From Streptomyces caelestis (GTDB lineage: Bacteria > Actinomycetota > Actinomycetes > Streptomycetales > Streptomycetaceae): DNA of 64,000 nt. Of the stretch, positions 28,299 to 37,154 are shown in pieces. Each line of letters opens with the position of its first letter. Within the stretch, counting starts at the first letter, position 1. The position numbers and the translations under genes were made by a program. Where the stretch lies: positions 1 through 64,000 of the forward strand of contig NZ_LGCN01000212.1 of NCBI RefSeq assembly GCF_001279005.1, given 5' to 3'. The notes under the pieces are model-generated. The model did not search any database and had not been told where the DNA came from. It saw nothing but the letters and a program-made list of their open reading frames with translations.

Positions 28299-28646
28299 TC
28301 AGAGCGCCAGGCGCCGCCGCAGCGCCACGTCGATATCGGTCATGCGCTGTCGGGGAGGGGCGCCGACCCGCTGCCGCAGACGCTCCGGCGCGACGGCGCG
28401 CACCCGCTCGCACCGCGCCTCGGAGTCCTTGGGCGGACGACTTCCGTCAGCGCGCAGGAGAACTCGGAACGACGGGATCCGTGTGGTGTTCGACGTCGGC
28501 GGCACGACACTGACGACCCCTCGGCCGTTCCGCTCGACGGACTCGTCGGCCCCGTCGTCGGACACGATCACAGCAGGCCTGACCTTGTCGGCCCCGCTGC
28601 CCCCGGCCGGCTCCAGGTCCACCGGGTGGACGTCACCACGCCTCAT
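28299..28646 (-). CDS. MazF/PemK-family toxin
   Basis: 115 aa. It begins MRRGDVHPVDLEPA and continues with KVRPAVIVSDDGADE and VVSVVPPTSNTTRI, the standard MazF endoribonuclease core (RGDV, RPAVIVS, TSN). The family cleaves mRNA at short sequences. It overlaps the antitoxin stop by 14 nt, so the two are translated together. The active-site Arg and Thr/Ser appear present, so it is probably functional. Confidence 0.88.
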   Translation of the reverse strand: MRRGDVHPVDLEPAGGSGADKVRPAVIVSDDGADESVERNGRGVVSVVPPTSNTTRIPSFRVLLRADGSRPPKDSEARCERVRAVAPERLRQRVGAPPRQRMTDIDVALRRRLAL

Positions 28647-28881
28647 CGGTGATCCCGTCTCCGCTCGTCCGGCCCCAGAGGGCGGCGTCCCCGCTCGCCT
28701 CCCACTCGGCGAACGCCTCGGTGTACTCCTGCACGAGCTGCGCCTGCCTCGGCGGCTCGATCGCGGCGTGCCTCACGGCCGACCTCGACTCGGCGTCGAC
28801 ACGCGCGGCGTACTCGTCGACGAAGGCGACATCCTCCTGGGGCAGGCCGACACTGGTCTTCATGCGGTCGAAGGTACTCAC
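28633..28881 (-). CDS. MazE-like antitoxin
   Basis: About 82 aa from GTG 28881, which has a GAGGTG ribosome site; an ATG six codons later is the alternative. The N-terminus (MKTSVGLPQEDVAFVDEYA) looks like a ribbon-helix-helix DNA-binding segment. The acidic tail (AFAEWEASGDAALWGRTSGDG) would wrap the toxin. It sits upstream of and overlaps the MazF gene, the canonical order. Confidence 0.82.
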   Translation of the reverse strand: MSTFDRMKTSVGLPQEDVAFVDEYAARVDAESRSAVRHAAIEPPRQAQLVQEYTEAFAEWEASGDAALWGRTSGDGITDEAW

Positions 28882-29039
28882 GGTGTGAACACCTCGGCCA
28901 CCCGAGTGCGGGACCGCCGGTCGGACGCGCTCCGACAGGACCGGCACAGGGGAATCCCCATGATCCGGCTCGGTCATCGCCTCATCCCGACGCCGCGTGG
29001 AAGGATGGCGCAACCCACACATATCGAGGAGATGACCGC

Positions 29040-31625
29040 GTGCCTGGCACAAACCTGACTCGCGAAGAGGCGCGGCAGCGGGCGAAGCTGCTGACCGTTG
29101 ACTCGTACGAGATCGATCTCGACCTCTCCGGCGCGCAGGAGGGCGGCACCTACCGGTCCGTGACCACGGTGCGCTTCGACGTCGCCGAGGACGGCGACGG
29201 CGCCGAGTCCTTCATCGACCTGGTGGCTCCCGCCGTGCACGAGGTGACCCTCAACGGGGACTCCCTCGACCCCGCCGAGGTCTTCGCGGACTCCCGCATC
29301 GCCCTGCCCGGCCTGCTGAAGGGCCGCAACATCCTCCGGGTGGAGGCCGACTGCGCGTACACCAACACGGGCGAGGGCCTGCACCGGTTCGTCGACCCGG
29401 TGGACGACCAGGCGTACCTGTACACCCAGTTCGAGGTGCCCGACGCCCGCCGGGTCTTCGCGAGCTTCGAGCAGCCCGACCTGAAGGCGACCTTCCGGTT
29501 CACCGTGAAGGCGCCGGAGGGCTGGACCGTCATCTCCAACTCGCCGACGCCCGAACCGCAGGAGAACGTCTGGCGGTTCGAGCCGACCCCGCGCATCTCG
29601 TCGTACATCACGGCGCTGATCGTCGGCCCGTACCACTCCGTGCACAGCGTCTACGAGAAGGACGGCCGGTCCGTCCCGCTCGGCATCTACTGCCGCCCGT
29701 CGCTGGCCGAGTACCTGGACTCGGACGCGATCTTCGAGGTCACCCGGCAGGGCTTCGACTGGTTCCAGGAGAAGTTCGACTACGCGTACCCGTTCGAGAA
29801 GTACGACCAGTTGTTCGTACCGGAGTTCAACGCCGGCGCGATGGAGAACGCGGGCGCGGTGACCATCCGCGACCAGTACGTCTTCCGGTCGAAGGTGACC
29901 GACGCGGCGTACGAGGTGCGCGCGGAGACCATCCTGCACGAGCTGGCCCACATGTGGTTCGGCGACCTGGTCACCATGGAGTGGTGGAACGACCTGTGGC
30001 TGAACGAGTCGTTCGCCACGTACACGTCCATCGCGTGCCAGGCGGCGGCGCCGGGCTCGAAGTGGCCGCACTCGTGGACGACCTTCGCGAACTCCATGAA
30101 GACCTGGGCCTACCGCCAGGACCAGCTGCCGTCCACGCACCCGATCATGGCGGACATCCGCGACCTGGACGACGTGCTCGTCAACTTCGACGGCATCACG
30201 TACGCCAAGGGCGCGTCGGTGCTGAAGCAGCTCGTCGCGTACGTCGGTGAGGACGCGTTCTTCCGGGGCGTGCAGGCGTACTTCAAGCGCCACGCGTACG
30301 GCAACACGCGCCTGTCCGACCTGCTGGGCGCGCTGGAGGAGACCTCGGGCCGCGATCTGAGGACGTGGTCGAAGCAGTGGCTGGAGACGGCCGGCATCAA
30401 CGTGCTGCGCCCGGTGATCGAGACGGACGCCGAGGGTGTCGTCACCTCCTTCGCCGTCCGCCAGGAGGCCCCGGCGCTCCCGGCGGGCGCGAAGGGCGAG
30501 CCGACGCTGCGCCCGCACCGCATCGCCATCGGCGCCTACGACCTCGACGGGGACGGCAGGCTGGTGCGCGGCGAGCGCGTCGAGCTGGACGTCGACGGCG
30601 AGCTGACGGCCGTGCCGCAGCTGGTCGGCAAGCGCCGCCCGGCGGTCGTCCTGCTGAACGACGACGACCTGTCGTACGCGAAGGTCCGGCTGGACGAGGA
30701 GTCGCTCGCCGTCGTCACCGAGCACCTCGGCGACTTCGCGGAGTCCCTCCCCCGCGCCCTGTGCTGGGCCTCCGCCTGGGACATGACCCGGGACGCGGAA
30801 CTCGCCGCCCGTGACTACCTCTCGCTCGTGCTGTCGGGCATCGGCAAGGAGTCCGACATCGGTGTCGTGCAGTCGCTGCACCGTCAGGTGAAGCTGGCGA
30901 TCGACCTGTACGCCGACCCGAACGCCCGCGAGACCCTGCTGGCCCGCTGGACCGACGCCACGCTGGCCCACCTGCGGTCCGCCGAGCCGGGCGGCGACCA
31001 CCAACTGGCGTGGGCGCGGGCGTTCGCGGCGACGGCCCGTACGCCGGAGCAGCTGGACCTGCTGGAGGGCCTGCTGGCCGGTACGCAGACCGTCGAGGGG
31101 CTGGCCGTGGACACGGAGCTGCGCTGGTCGTTCGTGCAGCGGCTGGCGGCGGTGGGCCGGTTCGACGAGGCGGAGATCGCGGACGAGTACGAGCGGGACA
31201 GGACGGCGGCCGGTGAGCGGCACGCCGCGACCGCCCGCGCGGCCCGCCCGACCGAGGAGGCCAAGGCGGAGGCGTGGGCCTCGGTCGTGGAGTCCGACAA
31301 GCTGCCGAACGCCGTCCAGGAGGCGGTCATCGCCGGCTTCGTCCAGACCGACCAGCGCGAGCTGCTGGCGCCGTACGCGGACCGGTACTTCGAGGTGCTG
31401 GCGGACGTCTGGGCGTCCCGTTCGCACGAGATCGCCCAGCAGATCGCGGTCGGCCTCTACCCGACCGTCCAGGTCTCCGGCGAGACCCTCGACAAGACGG
31501 ACGCCTGGCTGACGTCCGCCGAGCCGGGCGCGGCCCTGCGCCGCCTGGTCTCGGAGTCCCGCGCGGGCGTGGAGCGCGCCCTGCGCGCCCAGGCGGCGGA
31601 CGCGGCGGCGGGGACGGTCCGGTAA
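29040..31625 (+). CDS. pepN: Aminopeptidase N, M1 family (copy 2)
   Basis: 861 aa. It has the motifs of copy 1: GAMENAG, zinc site HELAH (first His about residue 300) and LNESFATY. The GTG start at 29040 follows GAGGAG by 8 nt and gives VPGTNLTREEAR, parallel to copy 1. The genes diverge most in the C-terminal helical domain, where copy 2 has shorter acidic loops. It is unlinked to any peptide uptake gene. It is likely the housekeeping enzyme, but sequence alone does not say which copy dominates. Confidence 0.96.
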   Translation: MPGTNLTREEARQRAKLLTVDSYEIDLDLSGAQEGGTYRSVTTVRFDVAEDGDGAESFIDLVAPAVHEVTLNGDSLDPAEVFADSRIALPGLLKGRNILRVEADCAYTNTGEGLHRFVDPVDDQAYLYTQFEVPDARRVFASFEQPDLKATFRFTVKAPEGWTVISNSPTPEPQENVWRFEPTPRISSYITALIVGPYHSVHSVYEKDGRSVPLGIYCRPSLAEYLDSDAIFEVTRQGFDWFQEKFDYAYPFEKYDQLFVPEFNAGAMENAGAVTIRDQYVFRSKVTDAAYEVRAETILHELAHMWFGDLVTMEWWNDLWLNESFATYTSIACQAAAPGSKWPHSWTTFANSMKTWAYRQDQLPSTHPIMADIRDLDDVLVNFDGITYAKGASVLKQLVAYVGEDAFFRGVQAYFKRHAYGNTRLSDLLGALEETSGRDLRTWSKQWLETAGINVLRPVIETDAEGVVTSFAVRQEAPALPAGAKGEPTLRPHRIAIGAYDLDGDGRLVRGERVELDVDGELTAVPQLVGKRRPAVVLLNDDDLSYAKVRLDEESLAVVTEHLGDFAESLPRALCWASAWDMTRDAELAARDYLSLVLSGIGKESDIGVVQSLHRQVKLAIDLYADPNARETLLARWTDATLAHLRSAEPGGDHQLAWARAFAATARTPEQLDLLEGLLAGTQTVEGLAVDTELRWSFVQRLAAVGRFDEAEIADEYERDRTAAGERHAATARAARPTEEAKAEAWASVVESDKLPNAVQEAVIAGFVQTDQRELLAPYADRYFEVLADVWASRSHEIAQQIAVGLYPTVQVSGETLDKTDAWLTSAEPGAALRRLVSESRAGVERALRAQAADAAAGTVR

Positions 31626-31696
31626 CGCCGGTTCTCCGCGGGGGCACCCGGCGTGTTCACACCGGGCGCCCCTCCCTCGCACCGGGCCCAAAATAA

Positions 31697-31740
31697 AAGA
31701 ACGGTCGTTCTTGACCGATCGTTCCCCTATCGCGTACCGT
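31697..31740 (+). promoter_or_regulatory. Promoter with overlapping operator of the TetR gene
   Basis: TTGACC (31711-31716), 18-nt spacer, TACCGT (31735-31740). Two inverted repeats overlap the -35: GAACGGTCGTTC and CGGTC-N6-GACCG. The predicted start of transcription falls on or next to the ATG at 31748, and no ribosome site is visible, so the mRNA should be leaderless. Confidence 0.65.
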
Positions 31741-31747
31741 CCTGGCC

Positions 31748-32236
31748 ATGGGACGACCACGCGCCTTCGACACCGATCAGGCGATCGGCACCGCGGCCAC
31801 CCTCTTCGCCGCCCACGGCTACGAGGGCACCTCCGTGGACGACCTGGTCACCGCCACCGGCATCCACCGGGGCAGCCTCTACAAGGTGTTCGGGTCGAAG
31901 CGGAGCCTGCACCTGACCGTGCTCCGCAACCACCTGGACCACGAGATCCACCCGGCCACCGCCGCCATCGCCACCCTCACCGACCCCGAGCAGGCACTGA
32001 CGACGGCCATCGCCTCGTACGACAACGGACCGGCCGCCGGGCTGCTCCTGCTCGCCGCCGCCGAACGCGCGCGCCACGACCGGGAGGTCGCCGCGCTGGT
32101 CGCGGAGGGCATCGCCGCACTGGAGGACGCCCTGCGCCCCTCCCACGGCGACGCCGCCCCCCGAATGGCCTCCACCGTCCTCGGCGCCCGCCTGCGGCTG
32201 CGCGCCGCCCGGCCGACCGCTTCCAAGGAGCACTGA
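31748..32236 (+). CDS. TetR-family transcriptional regulator
   Basis: 162 aa. The N-terminal helix-turn-helix is typical: MGRPRAFDTDQAIGTAATLF, GTSVDDLVTATGIHRGSLYKVFGSK. The ligand-binding half is short and Ala-rich. It probably represses itself through the overlapping repeats at its promoter. It shares a transcript with the small gene starting 2 nt after its stop. Confidence 0.9.
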   Translation: MGRPRAFDTDQAIGTAATLFAAHGYEGTSVDDLVTATGIHRGSLYKVFGSKRSLHLTVLRNHLDHEIHPATAAIATLTDPEQALTTAIASYDNGPAAGLLLLAAAERARHDREVAALVAEGIAALEDALRPSHGDAAPRMASTVLGARLRLRAARPTASKEH

Positions 32237-32238
32237 CC

Positions 32239-32604
32239 ATGGCCCTGATCTCCGTCGACCGCGAACGCGGCCTGCTGACCGTCGAGTTCCAGGGGCTGGA
32301 CAAGCTCTGGACGTTCAAGAGCCGCCTGGAGATCCCCCTCGCCCATGTGCGCGGCGCCACCCACGACCCCGGGATGGCGCGCGAACCGAAGGGCATACGG
32401 GTCGGCGGCACGCACTTCCCTGGCGTCATCACCGCCGGCCGTTTCCGGCGTGACGGGGAGCGCCTCTTCTGGGATGTGAAGAACCCGGACAAGGCGGTCG
32501 TCGTCGAGCTCGCCGACGCCGAGACCTACGACCGCCTCGTCATCGAGGTCGACGACCCCCGCGCCACCGTCGCCCTCGTCGAGCGGTCCGTCGCCCGCGA
32601 CTGA
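32239..32604 (+). CDS. Conserved hypothetical protein, PH-like
   Basis: 121 aa. It starts at ATG 32239 with AAGGAG inside the end of the TetR gene and is in the same transcript. The sequence (TVEFQGLDKLWTFKSRLEIPLAHVRGATHD ... YDRLVIEVDDPRATV) looks like a small beta-rich domain of the kind annotated as bacterial PH-like. It is the only downstream gene of the regulator and hence its most likely target. Function unknown. Its last 79 nt are antisense to the open C-terminus of the EamA transporter gene. Confidence 0.75.
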   Translation: MALISVDRERGLLTVEFQGLDKLWTFKSRLEIPLAHVRGATHDPGMAREPKGIRVGGTHFPGVITAGRFRRDGERLFWDVKNPDKAVVVELADAETYDRLVIEVDDPRATVALVERSVARD

Positions 32605-33596
32605 AGCACGGTTCGTCCACCGTGACCCACGCGCCGGTCAGGCGCCCCGGGACCGTTCGGTGAGGGGGCGGCCGACGATCCGCCGGAGGGCGTCGACGCG
32701 CGTGCTGAAGGCCCGGCGGCCCCGGGGGCCGAGCTCGGGACGGGCCAGGTGATCTGCCCGGCCACCGTCGCGCCGAACGCCAGCGCCATGCCCGTCAGTT
32801 GCAGCGGGGTCAGCGTCTCGCCGAGGGCCGCCCAGCCGATCACCGCAGCCGTGAGAGGGCTGAGGGGACCGAGGAAGGTGACCTGGGTGGCGGTGAGGCG
32901 GCCGATGCCCCGGAACCAGAGCCAGTACGCGATCGCCGTGTTGGCCAGGGCGAGGTAGAGGTAGCCGCCGACCGCCGGGGCGTCCAGGGCGGGGGGCGCG
33001 CCCTCGGCCAGGACGGCGACGGGCGCGATCAGCAGGCCGCCGGCCGTCAGCTGCCAGCCCGTCAGGGCGAGCGGGCCGACGCCCTCCGGGCGGCCCCAGC
33101 GCTTGGTGAGAACGGTGCCGGCGGACATCGAGGCGGTGGAGGCGAGGGCCGCGAGGACGCCCGGCGGATCCAGTGCGCCCGCCGCCTTCAGGACCACCAG
33201 GCTGACGCCGGACGCGGCCGCGAACCCGGTGATCACGTTCCGCGCCGTCGGCCGCTGTCCCAGCAGCAGCGCCGAGAGGCCGACCACGAACAGCGGCCCG
33301 GCCGAGCCGACCACCGCCGCCATGCCGCCGGGCAGCCGGTACGCGGAGAGGAACAGCAGCGGGAAGAAGGCGCCGATGTTGAGCGCGCCCAGCGCGGTCG
33401 CCTTCCACCACCAGGCTCCGCGCGGCAGCACCCGGACGAGTGCGAGCAGGACGAGACCGGCGGGCAGGGCGCGCACCAGGCCGGTGAACAGCGGGCGGTC
33501 GGGCGGGAGGAACTCCGTGGTCACGGCGTAGGTGGTGCCCCAGGAGACGGGGGCGAGGGCGGTGAGCGCGATGAGGGTGGCGCGGTTCGCGGCCAT
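32526..33596 (-). CDS. EamA-family (DMT) transporter
   Basis: About 356 aa as read. Ten membrane helices fill residues 1-285 in two EamA repeats (start ATLIALTALAPVSWGTTYAVT). It exports or imports small metabolites; substrate unknown. The ATG at 33596 has AGAGGTG upstream. The tail after the last helix (SSAPGAAGPSARASTPSGG onwards) is low-complexity and runs 79 nt into the convergent gene. In the neighbouring frame the gene would stop at 32638. A frameshift late in the gene, real or a sequence error, may have altered the tail. It is divergent from the MarR gene that probably controls it. Confidence 0.85.
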   Translation of the reverse strand: MAANRATLIALTALAPVSWGTTYAVTTEFLPPDRPLFTGLVRALPAGLVLLALVRVLPRGAWWWKATALGALNIGAFFPLLFLSAYRLPGGMAAVVGSAGPLFVVGLSALLLGQRPTARNVITGFAAASGVSLVVLKAAGALDPPGVLAALASTASMSAGTVLTKRWGRPEGVGPLALTGWQLTAGGLLIAPVAVLAEGAPPALDAPAVGGYLYLALANTAIAYWLWFRGIGRLTATQVTFLGPLSPLTAAVIGWAALGETLTPLQLTGMALAFGATVAGQITWPVPSSAPGAAGPSARASTPSGGSSAAPSPNGPGAPDRRVGHGGRTVLQSRATDRSTRATVARGSSTSMTRRS

Positions 33597-33626
33597 GACG
33601 GGCACACCTCTTCCGGGTAGGTCAAT

Positions 33627-33671
33627 GGCAAGTAGCTTAACAGCAAGCTACTTGCCATCAAGCTACTTGCC
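33627..33671. promoter_or_regulatory. MarR operator cluster between the EamA and MarR genes
   Basis: Perfect 12-bp inverted repeat GGCAAGTAGCTT (33627-33638) and AAGCTACTTGCC (33645-33656) with a 6-nt spacer. The second arm is repeated exactly at 33660-33671, and a weaker copy follows. On the minus strand TTGATG (33656-33661), 16 nt, TAAGCT (33634-33639) forms a likely EamA promoter, so the operator covers its -10 and -35. Confidence 0.75.
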
Positions 33672-33685
33672 GTCGAGTTACTTTC

Positions 33686-33714
33686 TTGCGGGTGACCCGC
33701 TTCCGGCGGATACT
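33686..33714 (+). promoter_or_regulatory. Putative leaderless promoter of the MarR gene
   Basis: TTGCGG (33686-33691), 17 nt, GATACT (33709-33714). The next purine at the expected distance is the A of the ATG at 33721, so the transcript would be leaderless. No ribosome site is seen. The operator repeats end about 15 nt upstream of the -35. Confidence 0.5.
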
Positions 33715-33720
33715 CCTGCC

Positions 33721-34227
33721 ATGACCGCAGAGCAGCGCCCCGAGGACCCCGTCGACGCGATCATCGAGCAGTGGGCGCGGGTGCGGCCCGACCTCGACAC
33801 CACCGGCATGGAGGTCTTCGGGCGCGTCTTCCGGCTCGCGCGGGCCATGGGCGACCGGATGGAGAAGGCCTACGCCGCGTACGGGATCTCGCGCGGCGAG
33901 TTCGACGTCCTCGCCACCCTGCGCCGTGCCGGGGAGCCCTACACCCTCTCCCCCCGCCGGCTCTCGGCCACGTTGATGCTCACCACCGGCGGGATGACGG
34001 GCCGCCTCGACAAACTGGAGCGCGCGGGACTGCTGCGCCGCTCCCCCGACCCGCACGACCGCCGCGGCCTCCGGGTGACGCTCACCGAGGAAGGGCTGCG
34101 TCTGATCGACACGGCGGTCGGCGCCGGCCTCGCCGCCCAGTCCGAGGCGCTGTCCGCCCTGGACGGGGAACGGGCGGCGCACCTGGCCGGCCTGCTGCGG
34201 GAACTGCTGCTCGCGACGGAGAGGTAG
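33721..34227 (+). CDS. MarR-family transcriptional regulator
   Basis: 168 aa winged-helix regulator. The core reads GISRGEFDVLATLRRAGEPYTLSPRRLSATLMLTTGGMTGRLDKLERAGLLRRSPDPHDRRGLRVTLTEEG (residues about 55-125 in outline), with the DxRxxxV wing. It is divergent from the EamA transporter, and the intergenic palindromes suit a MarR dimer, so it likely represses both genes until an effector binds. Confidence 0.92.
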   Translation: MTAEQRPEDPVDAIIEQWARVRPDLDTTGMEVFGRVFRLARAMGDRMEKAYAAYGISRGEFDVLATLRRAGEPYTLSPRRLSATLMLTTGGMTGRLDKLERAGLLRRSPDPHDRRGLRVTLTEEGLRLIDTAVGAGLAAQSEALSALDGERAAHLAGLLRELLLATER

Positions 34228-34623
34228 CAGGCGGGGCGGCCCGCCGCCCGTCGGCCGCCGTGCGCGGCGAGGGGCGGGAAGCGGGAGGGGAGCGCGTCGG
34301 GGTCGAGTCGGAGCCGGTCGTACGGGCGCGGGCGGCCGAGCGGGCGGCCGACCGCCTCCGGTTCGTCGGCGGGGCCGCACACCTGGAGCTGTTCGAGGAT
34401 GCGGGCGTGCGGGACGAAGGCGCGGGAGGGGTCGCCGGCGGCGGAGGCGCGCTTCCCGGCCACGGTCACGGTACGGGCGGCGCCGCCCGCCAGGGCCTCC
34501 TCGACGCCGCCCGTGAGGAGGGCGCGCCGCGACGGAACGCGCGAGGGCGCGTGCCGGCAGCGCGAAGGGCGCCGGCTCCGCGTACGGCGGTGACGGCGCC
34601 CTCGGAAGGCGGTGAGCCCCGGG
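34228..34623. other. Gene-free stretch downstream of the MarR gene
   Basis: About 395 nt, very GC-rich. Open frames exist on both strands but none has a ribosome site or recognisable family. I see no hairpin strong enough to call. Confidence 0.45.
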
Positions 34624-34899
34624 TCAGGCCTTGGCTTCGGCCTTGGTGCTGATGTTGGAGCTGGTCGGGTCCTTCTTCTTGTGCGACTTGTCGCCGACCA
34701 TCACCAGGGCGGCGATGATCACGAACAGCGCGATCGGGGCCACGACGTAGAGGCCCAGCGTCTCGATGACGCTCAGGCCCGTGCCGGGGTCGTCGCCGTC
34801 GTCGCGGGTGAGCGCGAGCGCGGGGGACGACATGAGCAGCATCATCAGCGTCGTACCGGCTGCCAGGGCGCCGGCGCGCAGGGCGTTCTTCTTGTCCAC
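34624..34899 (-). CDS. Small exported or membrane protein
   Basis: 91 aa. A signal-like hydrophobic segment (about 9-30, ending SSPALALT) comes first. A second membrane helix follows (about 46-67, LGLYVVAPIALFVIIAALVMV), then a Lys-rich cytoplasmic tail (KSHKKKDPTSS). The predicted product after processing is one helix with a short external loop. No function recognised. GTG start at 34899 without a strong ribosome site. Confidence 0.72.
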   Translation of the reverse strand: MDKKNALRAGALAAGTTLMMLLMSSPALALTRDDGDDPGTGLSVIETLGLYVVAPIALFVIIAALVMVGDKSHKKKDPTSSNISTKAEAKA

Positions 34900-35095
34900 G
34901 GTGCCAAACTATCCAACGCCGTCGGGCTTCGCGCGCGCGGGGTGCCTTATGACGCGACCGCGGGCGGTCGCGCCTCCCCCAGTGCCTCGAGGGCCTGGGA
35001 GGTACCCCCAGGGCGGCACAGGTGGGCGCGGGGGCACCCCGCAAGCGCCGGGTCGCGCGAACACCCCCCGACCGGCCTGGACACCGCCCGACGCG

Positions 35096-37153
35096 TCACC
35101 CCCTCAGCACCTCCATCAGCGCCCGGAGTCTCGCCGACGCCGTCAGCTCCTCCAGGGTCACCGGCCTTCCCCGCGCGTCCGCGATCGGCAGCCGCCAGTT
35201 CGGGTACTGGTCCCAGGTGCCGGGCAGGTTCTGCGGGCGCCGGTCGCCGACGCCGTCGGGGAGCCAGAGCCCGACCATCCGCGCCGGCGTCCGCAGCAGG
35301 TACCGGTGGACGGCCCGGATCTCGGCCTCCTCGGAGGCGCCCGCCTCCATCAGCCCCAGCCGCACGAACAGCTCCCGCCACTCCGCCGTGTCGGCCGCCG
35401 CCTCCGCCCGCTCCTCCGCCGCCGGGCGCGTGAGCAGCCCCAGGCCGTCCCGGAGCTCCACGTGTTCACCGCTGAGCCGGGCGGCCGTGGGCGGCAGGTC
35501 GTGGGTGGTGGCCGTGGCCAGGCAGTCCGCGCGCCAGGCGTCCGGCGGCAGCGGGCGGCGGTCGCCGTCCCAGTCCCGTTCGAACCACAGCACCGACGTG
35601 CCGTACACGCCCCGTTCGCGCAGCGCCTCGCGCACGCCGGGCTCGACGGTGCCCAGGTCCTCGCCGATCACCGTCGCCCCGGCCCGGGACGCCTCCAGGA
35701 CGAGGACGGCGAGCATCGCCTCGGCGTCGTAGCGGACGTAGGTGCCCTCCGTGGGCGGGTGGCCCTCGGGGACCCACCAGAGCCGGAACAGGCCCATGAC
35801 GTGGTCGACGCGCAGGGCGCCCGCGTACCGGAACAGGCCCCGCAGCAGGGCGCGGAAGGGGGCGTACCCGGAGCCGGCGAGCCGGTCGGGGCGCCAGGGC
35901 GGCAGGCCCCAGTCCTGACCGCGCGCGTTGAAGGCGTCCGGGGGCGCGCCGACGGACATGCCGGCCGCGAAGTACTCCTGCTGCGCCCAGGCGTCGGCGC
36001 CGCCGGGGTGGACGCCGACGGCGAGGTCGTGGACGATCCCGACCGGCATCCCGGCCTCGCGGGCGGCCCGCTGGGCGGCGGTGAGCTGGGCGTCGGTGAG
36101 CCAGACGAGCCGGGAGTGGAAGTCGACGCGGTCCGCCAGCTCGCGCCGGGCACGGGCGGTCCCGGGCGAGCGCGGGTCGCGCAGCGGGGCGGGCCAGCGG
36201 TGCCAGTCGGCGCCGTGGACCTCGGCGAGCGCGCACCAGGTGGCGTGGTCCTCCAGGGCCCGGCCCTGTCCGGTGCGGAAGTCGTCGTAGGCGGCGCGGC
36301 GGCCGGGTCCGAGCGGGACCCGGTGCACCAGTTCCAGGGCCTCCCGCTTGGCCTCCCACACGGCGTCCCGGTCGATCAGCGCGCCCTTCTCCAGCACCGC
36401 CTCGCGCAGCCGTCCGGCCCGCTCCAGCAGGGCGCGCACGCGGCCCTGGTCGTCGACGTACGCGAACTCGGGGACGTCCTCGATCCGCAGGTGGACGGGG
36501 TCGGGGAAGCGGCGGGAGGAGGGGCGGTAGGGGGAGGGGTCGGTCGGCGGGCCGGGGACGGCCGCGTGCAGGGGGTTGACCTGGACGAATCCGGCGCCGA
36601 GGGCGCGCCCGGCCCAGCCGGCGAGTTCGCCGAGGTCGGTGAGGTCGCCCATGCCCCAGGAGCGGCGGGAGAGCAGCGAGTAGAGCTGGACCAGGAGTCC
36701 GTACGAGCGTCCGGGCGGCGCGGGCAGCCCGGCCGGGGCGACGATCAGGTGGGCGCGCGCGGTGCGGCCGTCGGGGGCGGTGGCGGTCACCTCGTGCACG
36801 CCGGGCGGGAGGTGGTCGGCGGACGCGCGGGTCCCGCCCTGTTCGGTGACCACGTGCAGCCGGGTGCCCTCGGGGAGGGCGGCCAGGGCGGCGGGGGTGC
36901 GGGTGTCCCAGCCGACCACGGTGGGGGGCAGCAGCCGCTCGCCGAGTTCGCGTTCGCGGGCGGCGAGGGCGGCGCGGACGGCCTTCGGGGTCGTCGCGTC
37001 CACGCCGAGGGCGGCCAGCGCGAGGGTGACGGCGGTGGCCGAGGCCGCGACCGTGCGGTCCGGGGCGGGGCGGTAGGAGGTGGCGACGCCGTGGAGGGCG
37101 GCGAGCCGGGCCAGGTCCTCGGAAGGGGGCTCGGCCGGCCGTGGCGCGCCCAC
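35096..37153 (-). CDS. malQ: 4-alpha-glucanotransferase (amylomaltase, GH77)
   Basis: 685 aa, the length of actinobacterial MalQ with its extra N-terminal beta domain. Recognisable GH77 blocks are SRRSWGMGDLTDL, NPLHAAVPGP, FRALLRGLFRYAGALRVDHVMGLFR (contains the nucleophile Asp), VIGEDLGTVEPG (acid/base Glu) and TTHDLPP. It transfers alpha-1,4-glucan segments in maltodextrin or glycogen metabolism. It starts 1 nt after the stop of the upstream small gene, so the two are translationally coupled. Confidence 0.96.
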   Translation of the reverse strand: MGAPRPAEPPSEDLARLAALHGVATSYRPAPDRTVAASATAVTLALAALGVDATTPKAVRAALAARERELGERLLPPTVVGWDTRTPAALAALPEGTRLHVVTEQGGTRASADHLPPGVHEVTATAPDGRTARAHLIVAPAGLPAPPGRSYGLLVQLYSLLSRRSWGMGDLTDLGELAGWAGRALGAGFVQVNPLHAAVPGPPTDPSPYRPSSRRFPDPVHLRIEDVPEFAYVDDQGRVRALLERAGRLREAVLEKGALIDRDAVWEAKREALELVHRVPLGPGRRAAYDDFRTGQGRALEDHATWCALAEVHGADWHRWPAPLRDPRSPGTARARRELADRVDFHSRLVWLTDAQLTAAQRAAREAGMPVGIVHDLAVGVHPGGADAWAQQEYFAAGMSVGAPPDAFNARGQDWGLPPWRPDRLAGSGYAPFRALLRGLFRYAGALRVDHVMGLFRLWWVPEGHPPTEGTYVRYDAEAMLAVLVLEASRAGATVIGEDLGTVEPGVREALRERGVYGTSVLWFERDWDGDRRPLPPDAWRADCLATATTHDLPPTAARLSGEHVELRDGLGLLTRPAAEERAEAAADTAEWRELFVRLGLMEAGASEEAEIRAVHRYLLRTPARMVGLWLPDGVGDRRPQNLPGTWDQYPNWRLPIADARGRPVTLEELTASARLRALMEVLRG

Positions 37154-37154
37154 C

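Noticed and set aside
34228..34623. Open frames on both strands after the MarR gene
   Set aside because: No start signals or family features; extreme GC makes random open frames likely.
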